Source: Bacteroidota bacterium (GTDB taxonomy: Bacteria; Bacteroidota; Bacteroidia; Flavobacteriales_F; PHOS-HE28). Taken from it: a DNA stretch of 8,998 bases. Position 1 is the stretch's first letter; the number at the start of each line of letters is the position of its first letter. The notes under the pieces are model-generated. The model did not search any database. It had not been told where the DNA came from and was given only the letters and a program-made list of their open reading frames with translations. The translations under genes were made by a program, and so were the position numbers. This document shows, one piece after another, positions 1 to 5,964 of the stretch. The stretch covers positions 1 to 8,998 of the forward strand of contig CAUJFM010000107.1 in assembly GCA_963169595.1 (NCBI GenBank), given 5' to 3'.

Positions 1-744
1 CTCCCAGGAACACCCCGCAAGGTCGTATTTCAGAACGCGGATCAGGGTGCGATGCTGACCGATCTGTCATCCGGAGCAAGGGAGCTGCTGATCACGCTGG
101 ACGGAGGATACACTTGGACATCAGCATTGAGTGACCCGGCCCAATCCATCCAAGAGGCGCAATGGGCCCCCGATGGGAGCCTTTGGTTGGTGGGAGATCA
201 AGGTCTCCTTATTCGGTCCCTGGATCTTGGTCAGAACTGGGACACACTTGCCAGTTTCACGGATGAAACCTTGCTTTCGGTCGCCCCTTACAGTGGCGAT
301 AGTGCATGGGTCAGTGGTCCCCAGGGATTCGTGGCCGTTACGGGTAATGCGGGGGCGAGTTGGACCGACCGTTCCATCGAGGACACCCTTACTTACCGGC
401 TACAGGGATTTACGGGTGCTTTGTATGCCACTTCAGTAAGTACTCTACCGCTACCGAATGTTGGTCGGCGTATTTATCGGTATGGAACACTCGCTGGACT
501 CGAGGAGCTTGAGCTTGCGCCGCTTCGTTGGGCGACCAACTCGGATGGAGTGGTCCTGCAGATCGGACCGAATGAGGGTGAGGTTGCAACAGATATCTAC
601 GATGCCTCAGGTAGGTTGACAGGTGATCGACAATATGGACCGACGTTGCGTTTGCGAGGGCATGACCCGGGCTTGTATCATTTGCGCATCAATACGAACA
701 AGCGCAAGCTTCACCTGAAGGTGATCTGGACCGGTGAACTTTGA
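1..744 (+). CDS. Secreted Asp-box (Ycf48-like) beta-propeller protein with T9SS-type C-terminal tail, 5' end outside window
   Basis: The frame is open from base 1, so this is the last 247 residues of a longer protein; the in-frame ATG at 52 lies inside the fold and is probably not the start. Three Asp-box motifs (S/T-x-D-x-G-x-T-W type) appear at about residues 32-39 (TLDGGYTW), 73-80 (SLDLGQNW) and 114-121 (TGNAGASW), spaced about 41 residues apart, as in BNR/Ycf48-like propellers where each caps one blade. The last 65-70 residues (YDASGRLTG, then GLYHLRIN and a basic strand) resemble the type A sorting domain that sends Bacteroidota proteins through the type IX secretion system, so the mature protein is probably cell-surface or extracellular. 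Substrate or partner cannot be told. Base composition is less GC-rich than the core genes to the right. It converges on rnhA. The propeller call is firm; the sorting-domain call is likely. Confidence 0.8.
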   Translation, partial: LPGTPRKVVFQNADQGAMLTDLSSGARELLITLDGGYTWTSALSDPAQSIQEAQWAPDGSLWLVGDQGLLIRSLDLGQNWDTLASFTDETLLSVAPYSGDSAWVSGPQGFVAVTGNAGASWTDRSIEDTLTYRLQGFTGALYATSVSTLPLPNVGRRIYRYGTLAGLEELELAPLRWATNSDGVVLQIGPNEGEVATDIYDASGRLTGDRQYGPTLRLRGHDPGLYHLRINTNKRKLHLKVIWTGEL

Positions 745-790
745 GGGATGTAGGATCCGAGGTTGAAGCCGATCATTCCTCGAACATCCC
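745..790. terminator. Candidate bidirectional terminator hairpin between convergent genes
   Basis: GGGATGT at 745-751 pairs perfectly with ACATCCC at 784-790, and inside it CGAGG at 758-762 pairs with CCTCG at 778-782, leaving an asymmetric bulge. The structure begins directly after the stop of the propeller gene and covers the stop of rnhA on the other strand, which suits a shared terminator. There is no clear T-run on either side, so factor-independent termination is uncertain. Confidence 0.4.
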
Positions 791-1255
791 GGCCTCCCCG
801 CTTTCGTAGCCTTCGTCCACCTCCAGCACCGATTGGCGGGAGGCGGCCACGGCCAGCTGGTCGCACAGTTCGTTCTGGGGATGGCCGTTGTGGCCGCGCA
901 CCCAATGGAACCGCACCTTATGCTTGCGGTAAATGACCAGGAAGCGCTTCCACAGGTCGGGGTTCTTCTTCTTCGCGAAGCCTTTCCGTTCCCATTGGAA
1001 CACCCAGCCTTTCTCCACCGCGTCCACCACGTACTTGCTGTCGCTCACCACAACCACCTCGGTGCCCGGGAACTTCAGGCTTTCCAGCCCCACGATCACC
1101 GCCAGCAATTCCATGCGGTTGTTGGTGGTGTTGCGGAAGCCGCCCCACAGTTCCTTGCGGTACTTCCCGCTCTCCATCACCACCCCGTATCCGCCCGGCC
1201 CCGGATTACCGCTGGCCGCGCCGTCCGTGTAGATCGTCACCTGGGCGGTGCTCAT
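773..1255 (-). CDS. rnhA: Ribonuclease HI
   Basis: Cytoplasmic endonuclease that cuts the RNA strand of RNA:DNA hybrids (R-loops, replication primers). The 160-residue product has the usual length of the E. coli type enzyme (155). The N-terminal YTDGAASGNPGPGG motif supplies Asp11, NRMEL supplies Glu49, VSDSKYV supplies Asp72, and WVRGHNGHPQNELCDQLA supplies His122 and Asp132, so the full D-E-D-D metal site and the mobile histidine are present. The basic segment around residues 90-98 (RKGFAKKKN) corresponds to the substrate-binding basic protrusion. A short acidic tail follows the fold. The ATG overlaps the marC stop in ATGA (1252-1255), so rnhA is probably translated by coupling from marC mRNA; I see no separate promoter. 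No defect is visible. Confidence 0.97.
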   Translation of the reverse strand: MSTAQVTIYTDGAASGNPGPGGYGVVMESGKYRKELWGGFRNTTNNRMELLAVIVGLESLKFPGTEVVVVSDSKYVVDAVEKGWVFQWERKGFAKKKNPDLWKRFLVIYRKHKVRFHWVRGHNGHPQNELCDQLAVAASRQSVLEVDEGYESGEAGMFEE

Positions 1256-1863
1256 GGCTGGGGGAACAGATAGGTGATGTTCCCGGCGAAGAGCTTCACG
1301 CTGATGGCCAGCAGGATCACCCCGAAGGCCTTCTTGATAACGATGAGGCCCACCCGGCCCAGGAGCCGCTCGATGCGGGTGGTGAGCAGCAGCACCAGCA
1401 CCACGGGGATCATGTTCAGCAGGATGGCGACCAGGATGTTGGGCCGGTCGAACTCGGCCCGCAGGGACAGGATGGTGGTGATGGTACCGGCACCGGCGAT
1501 CACCGGGAAGGCCAGAGGTACGATGCTGTACACCTTGTTGTCATCGTTGCCTTCGGTGAGCCCCGGGGCGGACAGGTCCTCCTTGAAGAGGCGCACTCCC
1601 AGGGTCATTTCCAAGGCGATGAAGAAGAGCACGAGCGAACCGGCCACGGCGAAGGAGCGGACATCGATGCCCACCACGCTCAGGATGGTCTCGCCCAGGT
1701 AGAGGAAGGTGATCATGATGGCCAGGCTCACCAGCGTGGCCCGGGCGGGGTAGATCTTCCCGGCCTTCTGGCGCACCTGCAGGATCAACGGGATGCCACC
1801 CACGATGTCGATCACCGCGAAGAGGATCAGGAAGGCTTTGCCGATCTGGGCGAGGTCGAACAT
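1252..1863 (-). CDS. MarC-family (UPF0056) integral membrane protein
   Basis: The predicted 203-residue product is almost wholly hydrophobic and of the usual length for the MarC/YchE/YhgN family. About six membrane segments can be placed near residues 7-29, 42-64, 70-90, 112-134, 142-161 and 172-194. The family-like motif PLAFPVIAGAGTITT lies at 117-131. The largest hydrophilic loop (about 92-111) separates two halves of similar design. The biochemical role of the family is not established; the old link to multiple antibiotic resistance was not upheld, so I give no symbol or transport substrate. The frame extends upstream to 1923, but I chose the ATG at 1863: it gives the family's N-terminus (MFDLAQIGKAF) and sits just behind a -7-like element. 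It is the first gene of a two-gene unit with rnhA, joined by ATGA. Confidence 0.9.
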   Translation of the reverse strand: MFDLAQIGKAFLILFAVIDIVGGIPLILQVRQKAGKIYPARATLVSLAIMITFLYLGETILSVVGIDVRSFAVAGSLVLFFIALEMTLGVRLFKEDLSAPGLTEGNDDNKVYSIVPLAFPVIAGAGTITTILSLRAEFDRPNILVAILLNMIPVVLVLLLTTRIERLLGRVGLIVIKKAFGVILLAISVKLFAGNITYLFPQP

Positions 1864-2317
1864 GGGGCAAAGATCACATTCGTAGGGCTCCAACATCAAC
1901 GTTGGCGAACGCTTGTGCATCAAGTGCCATCAAGGGGGACGCTAGTTCAAGGCCACCGAATTGATCGCGCGTCCAGATCAAGTTCTTTGGCTGTTCACCA
2001 CGGAGAGCGTAGCGCATGTATAGCCCCTGCTGCTGGAAGGCATGCTTATGGCGATGCCGCTGATCCACGTGTGAAAAGCCCTCAGGTCGATGACCCTGCT
2101 ACATCCGTCAGTGGTGTACCACGGTGTTGTTAGTTCGTCCTTGAATTGGACAACCGGAGAAGTTGGTCTAGTGGAGCCAGCTCAAACGCAGGTTCTTCAC
2201 TATGCTGAGTAGTTTGTGTCAGCCTTATCAGCGGCCAGGCATATGCGATGCGAATAGTCCAAAGGCGACCGCTTCGGCCGTATCGTGGTGCCGGCGGATC
2301 TTCTACCTTGAGCATTG
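1864..2317. other. Divergent intergenic region of about 450 bases, no gene recognised
   Basis: This stretch separates the divergent marC and lipoprotein genes. Apart from promoter-like motifs at its two ends I recognise nothing in it. It is less GC-rich than the core genes and holds only short open frames. The longest minus-strand one, from a stop at about 2099 down to 1874, gives a peptide of about 75 residues (including GLYMRYALRGEQ) that I cannot assign and that has only a GTG at 2068 as a likely start. No tRNA fold, insertion-sequence end or direct-repeat array was seen. It could be a long regulatory region, a decayed gene or an unrecognised small RNA. Confidence 0.4.
1868..1899 (-). promoter_or_regulatory. 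Candidate Bacteroidota-type promoter for marC-rnhA
   Basis: On the minus strand GATCTTTG (1875-1868) matches the TAnnTTTG -7 element at all fixed positions but the first, and a TTG (1899-1897) lies 21 bases upstream as a possible -33 element. Only four bases (CCCC) separate the -7 element from the marC ATG, so the transcript would begin at or very near the start codon. No Shine-Dalgarno sequence is visible. Confidence 0.5.
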
Positions 2318-2821
2318 ATGATGCGGTCGTCCATTCTTATCCTCTGTCTGTTCATCCTTGCAGGGTGCAACAGAATGGTGGTCGGCGTGTTCGGGATACA
2401 TCCGTATGACCATAACGTCACTTGGGAGAAGAAGGACAAGTTGGCTCGAAGGATGGGCATCAAGCAGCACGATTACCTAGTGCTACATCATCGGTACGCG
2501 CGGAGAGTGGAGGAGAGGCGCGGAAAGGAGCCGGACAAGCACGTTCAGGCCAAGTACCAGCCCCTGCAATTGCGTTGGTACAGCCCAGGAGGCCGTATCC
2601 AATGGATAGTTCCGAATTGTGATGTGGGAGGCTTTCCCAATTTGCGATGGGACCACTTCGGACTCCCGGACACGCTTATCGCGCCATTGTCCAGTCGTGC
2701 TTATGCCGACAGCGCCTGGACGATCACCGAGGACCTGCTGTACATGTCAGAGCGCAAGAATGGACTGCCTCCTACGCATGAAGTAGCCGAAAAGGGCCAC
2801 CTATTGGTCTATTGGACTTAA
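2318..2821 (+). CDS. Hypothetical lipoprotein of unknown function
   Basis: A 167-residue protein with a short signal peptide of the lipoprotein class: Met-Met-Arg, a hydrophobic run (residues 5-14), then the lipobox LAGC with the acylated Cys at 17. The residues after Cys (NRM) do not show the acidic export signal used for surface lipoproteins in Bacteroidota, so a periplasm-facing anchor is more likely. The mature part has a basic stretch at about 60-75 (ARRVEERRGKEPDK), then a beta-rich, aromatic region (LRWYSPGGRIQWIVPNCDVG, 85-104) with a second Cys at 101. I recognise no family. The ATGs at 2318 and 2321 are both possible starts; the former is used here. TACCTTGA at 2304-2311, six bases before 2318, weakly resembles the -7 element (two mismatches). 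Base composition is lower in GC than the flanking core genes, and a 43-codon ORF follows after 4 bases. Confidence 0.75.
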   Translation: MMRSSILILCLFILAGCNRMVVGVFGIHPYDHNVTWEKKDKLARRMGIKQHDYLVLHHRYARRVEERRGKEPDKHVQAKYQPLQLRWYSPGGRIQWIVPNCDVGGFPNLRWDHFGLPDTLIAPLSSRAYADSAWTITEDLLYMSERKNGLPPTHEVAEKGHLLVYWT

Positions 2822-2825
2822 CTTC

Positions 2826-2957
2826 ATGGGGAGGCAGTCCGTGCGCCTCGCACGAAACATCGAACGCTGGCGCAAAAGGCATGGGGCGGGTATCCACGTG
2901 CGTTATGTCAACGCTGACTCCTTGTTGATCGGCTTTGACCGGCCAGAAGTGGAGTGA
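2826..2957 (+). CDS. Possible small protein of 43 residues downstream of the lipoprotein gene
   Basis: The ATG at 2826 is 4 bases past the stop of the lipoprotein gene and the frame runs to TGA at 2955-2957. The peptide is strongly basic in its first half (RLARNIERWRKRHGAG) and ends in a hydrophobic and acidic tail (SLLIGFDRPEVE). It has no membrane segment or signal peptide and I recognise no family. The tight spacing would allow translational coupling with the lipoprotein gene. It could equally be chance, or the remnant of a longer gene. It lies 19 bases from the stop of the convergent purN. Confidence 0.3.
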   Translation: MGRQSVRLARNIERWRKRHGAGIHVRYVNADSLLIGFDRPEVE

Positions 2958-2976
2958 CGTATACCACCAAACCGGG

Positions 2977-3540
2977 TCAGCCCAACACCACCTGCTCCAC
3001 CACGACCGGGTAGTGGGCGTGCTCCAAGGCGTGCACCCGGGCGGCCAGGGTCCCGGGCGTATCGCCGGGCAGCACCGGGCACCGGGCCTGCAGCAGGTGT
3101 TCGCCTTCGTCGTACCGCTCGTTCACGAAGTGGATGGTGATGCCGCTTTCCTGCTCGCCCGCCGCGATCACCGCCGTATGGACATGGTGGCCGTACATGC
3201 CCTTTCCACCATATTTGGGCAACAGGGCGGGGTGGATGTTGAGGATCCGCCGGGGATAGGCCTGGACCAAGCTGGCGGGGATGAGCCGCAGGAAACCGGC
3301 CAGCACCACCAGATCGATGGCTTGGCCCTGAAGCTCCCGGAGCAGGGTGCCGTCGCGCAGCTGGGCGCCATTGAAGAGAAAAGCAGGGACGCCGAGGTCC
3401 CAAGCCCGTTGCAGCACCCCGGCGCTGGGCTGGTCGCACCCGATGAGGACGACGCTGGCCGCGGGGTGGTCCCGGAAATGCTCCACCAGGCGCTGGGCGT
3501 TGGTGCCCGAACCACTGGCGAGGATGGCGATGCGCTTCAC
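2977..3540 (-). CDS. purN: Phosphoribosylglycinamide formyltransferase (GAR transformylase)
   Basis: Third step of de novo purine synthesis in the cytoplasm: transfers the formyl group of 10-formyltetrahydrofolate to glycinamide ribonucleotide. The 187-residue product has the family's usual length. The N-terminal strand and phosphate-binding loop read KRIAILASGSGTNAQ (2-16). The catalytic residues known from E. coli PurN (Asn106, His108, Asp144) are found as Asn101 and His103 in NIHPALLPKYGG and Asp144 in YDEG. The folate-site region LVVLAGFLRLIP (78-89) and the C-terminal ARVHALEHAHYP are also typical. The frame is open further upstream to 3663, but the GTG at 3540 gives the standard start (V/M-KRIAIL) and no ATG lies nearby. 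It is transcribed away from acpP, with 132 bases between them. On the minus strand CACCTTCG (3552-3545) lies four bases before the GTG, a weak -7-like match. Confidence 0.96.
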   Translation of the reverse strand: MKRIAILASGSGTNAQRLVEHFRDHPAASVVLIGCDQPSAGVLQRAWDLGVPAFLFNGAQLRDGTLLRELQGQAIDLVVLAGFLRLIPASLVQAYPRRILNIHPALLPKYGGKGMYGHHVHTAVIAAGEQESGITIHFVNERYDEGEHLLQARCPVLPGDTPGTLAARVHALEHAHYPVVVEQVVLG

Positions 3541-3544
3541 GCTG

Positions 3545-3574
3545 CGAAGGTGCGAGATCGGACCGGTGGTGCAC
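3545..3574 (-). promoter_or_regulatory. Weak candidate promoter for purN
   Basis: On the minus strand CACCTTCG (3552-3545) differs from TAnnTTTG at two fixed positions and is placed exactly as at marC, four bases before the start codon. A GTG at 3574-3572, 19 bases upstream, stands where TTG would be expected. A small inverted repeat (CGGTG 3564-3568, CACCG 3572-3576) overlaps this -33 region and might be an operator half, but it is too short to trust. Confidence 0.3.
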
Positions 3575-3615
3575 CGTGGAAGTGGTATGCCCATGGCTCG
3601 TCCCCGCACAACGGG

Positions 3616-3644
3616 TTGCGCATGTCGAAAATGTCTTTCCTTTG
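3616..3644 (+). promoter_or_regulatory. Candidate promoter for the acpP-fabF-rnc unit
   Basis: TTG at 3616-3618 and TTCCTTTG at 3637-3644 (one mismatch to TAnnTTTG) are 18 bases apart, a good -33/-7 pair for the Bacteroidota housekeeping sigma factor. Transcription would start near 3651, leaving a leader of about 22 bases before the acpP ATG at 3673. That leader has no Shine-Dalgarno match. Confidence 0.55.
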
Positions 3645-3672
3645 CACCCTGTTCAACCAACAACGAACTGAC

Positions 3673-3909
3673 ATGTCGGACATCAAGTCAAGGGTCATCG
3701 CCATCATCGTGGACAAACTCGGAGTGGACCAGGCCGAGGTAACGCCCGAGGCGAGCTTTACGAACGACCTTGGCGCTGACAGCCTCGATACCGTCGAGCT
3801 CATCATGGAGTTCGAGAAGGAGTTCAACATCGCCATCCCGGACGACCAGGCCGAGAAGATCCAGACCGTGGGTCAGGCCGTGGACTACGTGGAGAAGAAC
3901 GCGAAGTAA
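3673..3909 (+). CDS. acpP: Acyl carrier protein
   Basis: Small acidic cytoplasmic carrier that holds growing fatty acyl chains on a 4'-phosphopantetheine arm. The 78-residue product has the standard length. The attachment site is Ser37 in DLGADSLDTVELIM, followed by the helix II residues (E47, E51-like acidic face: EFEKEFN) that dock fatty acid synthase enzymes. The C-terminal part (IPDDQAEKIQTVGQAVDYV) is the typical helix III/IV region. The ATG at 3673 is the only start that gives the normal N-terminus (MSDIKSRV). fabF follows after 12 bases, so carrier and condensing enzyme are almost certainly co-transcribed from the promoter at 3616-3644. Confidence 0.98.
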   Translation: MSDIKSRVIAIIVDKLGVDQAEVTPEASFTNDLGADSLDTVELIMEFEKEFNIAIPDDQAEKIQTVGQAVDYVEKNAK

Positions 3910-3921
3910 GACCTGCCAGAC

Positions 3922-5172
3922 ATGCAGCTCAGGCGTGTGGTCATCACCGGTCTGGGCGCGCTCACCCCGCTAGGGAACACCCTCCAGGCCTACTGGGACG
4001 GGTTGGTGAGCGGCCGCAGCGGTGCTGCGCCTATCACGCGCTTCGACGCCAGCAGGTTCAAGACGCAGTTCGCCTGTGAGGTCAAGGGGTTCAACCCCGA
4101 GGACTTCATGGACCGGAAGGAGGCCCGCAAGACGGACCCCTATGCGCAGTTCGCCCTCGTGTGTGCGGATGAGGCCATTGCCGACAGCGGATTGCTGTCC
4201 GATGGGCTGGACCGCGAACGGGTGGGTGTGATCTGGGGCAGTGGGATCGGCGGGCTGAAGACCTTCCAAGACGAGTGCGTGAACTTCGGCCGGGGTGATG
4301 GCACCCCGCGGTTCAATCCCTTCTTCATCCCGAAGATGATCGCCGACAGTGCGGCGGGGTTGATCAGCATGAAGCACACGCTGCGGGGGCCCAGCTACGT
4401 CACCGCCAGTGCCTGCGCCAGCAGCAACAACGCCCTTATCGACGCCTTCAACTACATCCGCCTCGGTACCTGCGTGGCCGTGGTGACCGGTGGCAGTGAG
4501 GCGGCGATCTACGAGGCCGGAGTGGGTGGTTTCAACGCGCTGCATGCCATGAGCACGCGGAATGATGACCCGGCCACCGCGTCGCGTCCCTATGACAAGG
4601 ACCGCGATGGCTTCGTGCTCGGCGAGGGCGGTGCGGCCATTGTGCTGGAGGAACTGGAGCATGCCCTGGCCCGCGGTGCCAAGATCTACGCCGAGGTGAT
4701 CGGTGGCGGCATGAGCAGTGACGCCTACCACATCACGGCCCCGCACCCCGATGGGCTCGGTGCCGAGCTGTGCATGAAGCATGCGCTCACAGATGCGGGC
4801 ATCACCCCCCAGGAGATCGACTACATCAACACGCACGGCACCAGCACGCCGATCGGCGACCCCCAGGAGGTGAAGGCCATCCAGCGCCTCTTCGGCGAGC
4901 ACGCCTACAAGCTGAACATCAGCTCCACCAAGAGCATGACCGGCCACCTGCTGGGCGGCGCAGGCGCGGTGGAGGGGGTGGCGGCCATCATGGCGGTGCA
5001 CACGGACATCGTGCCGCCCACGATCAATCATTTCACGGACGATCCCGAGATCGATCCGAAGTTGAACTTCACGTTCAACACTGCGCAAAAGCGCACGGTG
5101 AACGCCGCCATGAGCAATACGTTCGGCTTCGGCGGCCACAACACCGCAGTGATCTTCCGCAAGTACCGGTAA
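3922..5172 (+). CDS. fabF: 3-oxoacyl-[acyl-carrier-protein] synthase II
   Basis: Condensing enzyme of type II fatty acid elongation: joins malonyl-ACP to acyl-ACP with loss of CO2. At 416 residues it has full family length. The thiolase-fold catalytic set is complete: Cys165 in TASACASSNN, His305 in NTHGTSTPIGDP, His342 in SMTGHLLGGAGAVE with Lys337 just before it, and the gating loop FGFGGHN at 400-406 (Phe402). The N-terminal RRVVITGLGALTPLG is typical of KAS II rather than KAS III. The ATG at 3922 gives this N-terminus directly. It follows acpP by 12 bases and precedes rnc by 8 bases, in one presumed operon. I see no unusual residue. A long open frame on the opposite strand is a by-product of GC-rich codon use. 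Confidence 0.98.
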   Translation: MQLRRVVITGLGALTPLGNTLQAYWDGLVSGRSGAAPITRFDASRFKTQFACEVKGFNPEDFMDRKEARKTDPYAQFALVCADEAIADSGLLSDGLDRERVGVIWGSGIGGLKTFQDECVNFGRGDGTPRFNPFFIPKMIADSAAGLISMKHTLRGPSYVTASACASSNNALIDAFNYIRLGTCVAVVTGGSEAAIYEAGVGGFNALHAMSTRNDDPATASRPYDKDRDGFVLGEGGAAIVLEELEHALARGAKIYAEVIGGGMSSDAYHITAPHPDGLGAELCMKHALTDAGITPQEIDYINTHGTSTPIGDPQEVKAIQRLFGEHAYKLNISSTKSMTGHLLGGAGAVEGVAAIMAVHTDIVPPTINHFTDDPEIDPKLNFTFNTAQKRTVNAAMSNTFGFGGHNTAVIFRKYR

Positions 5173-5180
5173 GCCGCCCC

Positions 5181-5930
5181 GTGATCCGGAGCCTCTTCAG
5201 CCGAGCACGCAACCCCGAGGAGCGTCGGGTGAGGGCGTGGTGTCGCAAGACCCTGGGGGTGACCCCGGGTGACCTGCCGCTCTACCGGCAGGCCCTGCGG
5301 CATGTGAGCGCGGTCTCCGAGGAACGGCCGGACCTGCCCGACAATGAGCGGCTGGAGTTCCTCGGCGATGCCGTCCTGGACGCCATCATCGGTGACCTGC
5401 TCTTCGCCACCTATCCGGACAAGGGCGAGGGATTCCTCACCCGCATGCGGAGCAAACTGGTGAGCCGCACCCAGCTGAACATGCTGGCCCGGCGCATCGA
5501 GATCGAGCGCGTGATGGAGAGCAACGTGTCCCGCAGCCACGAATCCAGCGTGCCCGGGAATGCTCTTGAGGCGCTCATCGGGGCGTTGTTCCTGGACCGC
5601 GGCTTCGACCGCACGCGCAAGGTGGTGGTGAAGCTCATTCAGGCCCACATCGACCTGCGCGAGGTGGAGAAGGAGGACAAGGATGGCAAGAGCCGCCTGC
5701 TGGAATGGGGCCAGAAGCGCCGCAAGAAGGTGGAGTTCGTGATCCGCGAGGAGGGCGGTGGCGGTCGCGGCAAGCACTATGTGGCCGAGGTGCGCATCAA
5801 TGGCGAGGTGAAGGGCACCGGCAAGGGCACCAGCAAGAAGGTGGCCGAGCAGGACGCTGCCCAAAGCGCGTTCCGAAGCATGCGGTCGCGGCGATCGGGC
5901 GGGGGGCACCATCGCGCGGAGCAGGGCTGA
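5181..5930 (+). CDS. rnc: Ribonuclease III
   Basis: Double-strand-specific endonuclease for rRNA precursor and mRNA processing. The 249-residue product has an N-terminal nuclease domain (about 10-155) and a C-terminal double-stranded RNA-binding domain (about 168-235, ending KGTSKKVAEQDAAQSAF). The signature NERLEFLGDAVLD gives Glu56, Glu59 and Asp63, and KGEGFLTRMRS gives Glu83. In the second metal-ligand motif the sequence is GNALEALIG, so Glu130 is present but the Asp of the E. coli motif (Asp114) is Asn127. I chose the GTG at 5181: it is 8 bases after fabF, the family N-terminus begins at once, and the next in-frame ATG is inside the catalytic domain. The C-terminus has a short basic, Gly/His tail (RSRRSGGGHHR) past the RNA-binding fold. 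The -7-like element of the next gene lies just after this stop codon. Confidence 0.95.
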   Translation: MIRSLFSRARNPEERRVRAWCRKTLGVTPGDLPLYRQALRHVSAVSEERPDLPDNERLEFLGDAVLDAIIGDLLFATYPDKGEGFLTRMRSKLVSRTQLNMLARRIEIERVMESNVSRSHESSVPGNALEALIGALFLDRGFDRTRKVVVKLIQAHIDLREVEKEDKDGKSRLLEWGQKRRKKVEFVIREEGGGGRGKHYVAEVRINGEVKGTGKGTSKKVAEQDAAQSAFRSMRSRRSGGGHHRAEQG

Positions 5931-5958
5931 GGCATCGCGGGGCTGGCCGCTACCTTTG
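5927..5958 (+). promoter_or_regulatory. Candidate promoter for the IPExxxVDY-family gene
   Basis: TACCTTTG at 5951-5958 is a perfect match to the -7 consensus TAnnTTTG. A CTG at 5927-5929, overlapping the rnc stop, lies 21 bases upstream where TTG is expected. The ATG at 5965 follows the -7 element by six bases, so the mRNA from this promoter would be leaderless or nearly so. Confidence 0.6.
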
Positions 5959-5964
5959 CCCCGC

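Noticed and set aside
833..1273. 146-codon plus-strand frame opposite rnhA
   Set aside because: Shadow frame with His- and Ala-rich product; RNase HI on the other strand is complete.
1864..1923. 20-residue N-terminal extension of MarC
   Set aside because: It would run through the -7 promoter element and adds a Cys-containing hydrophilic leader not expected in the family; the ATG at 1863 fits better.
2935..3672. Long N-terminal extension of acpP across purN
   Set aside because: It is antisense to purN; ACP has its full normal length from the ATG at 3673.
3970..5139. 389-codon open frame on the minus strand opposite fabF
   Set aside because: Its product is His-, Gly- and Arg-rich with no domain, as expected from the antisense of GC-rich codons; FabF on the plus strand has all catalytic residues.
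4770..5180. N-terminal extension of rnc reaching back into fabF
   Set aside because: The extra residues are an out-of-frame reading of fabF rich in His, Arg and Gly; the RNase III fold begins right after the GTG at 5181.
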